64,000 nt of DNA. It comes from Pachypanchax playfairii. Its lineage: Eukaryota; Chordata; Actinopteri; Cyprinodontiformes; Aplocheilidae. A program made the position numbers and the translations under genes. The notes beneath the pieces are model-generated. The model was not told where the DNA came from. It saw only the letters and a list, made by a program, of their open reading frames with translations, and searched no databases. The stretch's first letter is position 1. Every line of letters starts with the position of its first letter. Positions 62,724 through 64,000 of the stretch are shown here, piece by piece. The stretch covers positions 7,591,807 through 7,655,806 of the forward strand of contig SSNP01000008.1 in NCBI GenBank assembly GCA_006937955.1, given 5' to 3'.

Positions 62724-64000
62724 TAACAGGTATGTGAGCTCCATCCTGTCTCCTGTTTGTACAGCCTGCTGCTTTCATCCATGCCCTGCAGCAGTTGACT
62801 GAAGACAGTAATGGTGTCCTGTGGGTAGATGGTAACTCTATGCCCAGCTCTAATTCGGAGATGCCAGTATATCATCAAACAGCGACACGTCCCTTCGAAA
62901 CCGGAGAAGACATCAGAGACACAATCTCTGCTGCCCTCGTATCCTCTGAGGAGCAGGATTATCATCAACCCCGATGCAGTCGCACATATTTCACCGCCGT
63001 CTCTTCATTGTTTACTTGAATCTTCAAAAAATATTTGCCCTCTGTCCCTCGATCTGTTTTCTTTCTCTCTCTCTCTCTCTCTCCACACTCAGCGATAGCC
63101 TGAGGGCCAGCAGCACAACAGAATTCTTGCTCCTCCTGTTTCTGCTCTCTCAGTATCCAGATCGCTGCCTTTAACATGAAACACTAAGCAGAGCTCAGTC
63201 TCGTGTGAGCACATTAATCAGTGTCGGGCAAAATAATCTTTGTGCAAATGACAGGACAGGTGCAGGATTCATCCACACAGCAGGTGTGCCTGTCACAGGT
63301 ACGCCCAGACTGTCTCCACGTCAAGCTGAGCATCCCATCCTGTTTTCCTCTGATTAAAGTCTGACATGGATATCAAAGAAAACATGCGATTATTCTGTTC
63401 AGACGGTGTAATCTGCCTCACTAAGAGGCTTAACTTCACCTCAGGAGATGCCTCTGACCTGCTGTCTGAGTCACCTCTCATACCAACATGGATGTTTTCA
63501 GCACGATTTATCCTCCTCTCTCTCCTGACACACATCTCAGCTGCTTTGAAAACATCTGTGTCACACTCACAGATCTCTCATCAGCTCATGAATTCAACAC
63601 AACTATTGGGAATCCGATTCTTTCACAGAGATAAGAAACACTGAGAAAAATCTCTTTACCAAACAAAGTGGGACCACGTGTTCTGTTTCTAATGAAAACC
63701 CATCAAGTTTGTCCGTTTTCTTTCTGCAAATCGTTTATATAAGTTTATATTTTGAGTCGTTTAGTTAAAACAGGAGAGGAAAGTATCACTCAGATTAGTT
63801 ACGAGACAGTAGTTTCAAACCTGAACCCGTTCTAATGAATCCTGCTGGTGGTTTTACAAGTTTTACTTTTTGTGTTTCTTGTTAAAATCTTTTTGGTGAT
63901 TGAAAATAGTTTTAATGATCCATTTATCAATCTTAAATCGGAGGGATTTTTGTATCCTGATTGGTCGTCTTGAAGACTCATGACTGTGTGATCTCAGGAG
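61349..64000 (+). other. Intron after v32, to window end
   Basis: Begins gtaaac and contains no exon resembling the ATP8A1 M10/tail. It holds a G-run at about 61853-61870, the inverted 260-bp element (62402-62661) within CA tracts, and a (CT)n run at 63065-63083. Confidence 0.75.
62343..62721 (-). repeat. Sixth 260-bp element, inverted, with CA microsatellite on both sides
   Basis: CCTTATGGGGACC at 62402-62414 and GGTCCCCAGGAGG at 62649-62661 delimit a single copy, again exactly 260 bp, in reverse orientation to the array at 27587-29300. A (CA)n run precedes it (62343-62374, continuing imperfectly to about 62384) and a pure (CA)n run follows (about 62678-62720). Only a few substitutions separate it from the array units. 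Confidence 0.95.

Overview
The window is vertebrate, most likely teleost (ray-finned fish), genomic DNA. It is dominated by one plus-strand, intron-rich gene: atp8a1, a P4-type ATPase (aminophospholipid flippase, catalytic alpha subunit). Thirty-three coding exons can be placed between 8849 and 61348. All have GT-AG borders and compatible phases. Taken in order they give about 1009 residues, or 1024 with an optional 45-bp cassette. The first coding exon (about 17-18 residues, judged from the family) was not found and the C-terminal tail (M10 and cytosolic tail, roughly 120 residues) lies beyond the right edge. ATP8A1 is preferred over ATP8A2 because of residues such as FNNLIPISL, RKENMLKYPELYKTSQN and the HSTHSSDEAG loop. 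The teleost assignment is inferred from the protein and from the style of the repeats; no other gene is present to confirm it.

Layout: 1-8848 is upstream/intron 1 with one TTAA-type miniature element. 8849-22660 codes the N-terminus, M1-M2, the actuator domain and M3; it includes a pair of 74-bp mutually exclusive exons (19841-19914 and 20515-20588). 25319-26095 codes M4 and the phosphorylation motif DKTGT. 27587-29300 is a tandem array of a 260-bp inverted-repeat element separated by (TG)n tracts, about 300 bp before the 45-bp cassette exon at 29607-29651. 31156-46068 codes the nucleotide-binding domain and the P-domain up to GDGANDV. A 20-bp minisatellite of about 49 units sits at 44471-45443. 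49647-61348 codes M5-M9. 61349-64000 is intronic and holds a sixth, inverted copy of the 260-bp element.

The points of most interest are the two alternative-splicing modules of the flippase with candidate RNA-binding-protein sites beside them; the 260-bp element, six copies all exactly 260 bp and all embedded in GT/CA microsatellite; three families of TTAA-flanked miniature inverted-repeat elements; and an unrecognised protein-like open frame on the minus strand in intron 2 (11339-11659). No RNA gene, CRISPR array or second complete gene was found. Homology statements rest on recalled P4-ATPase sequences, not on a database search.
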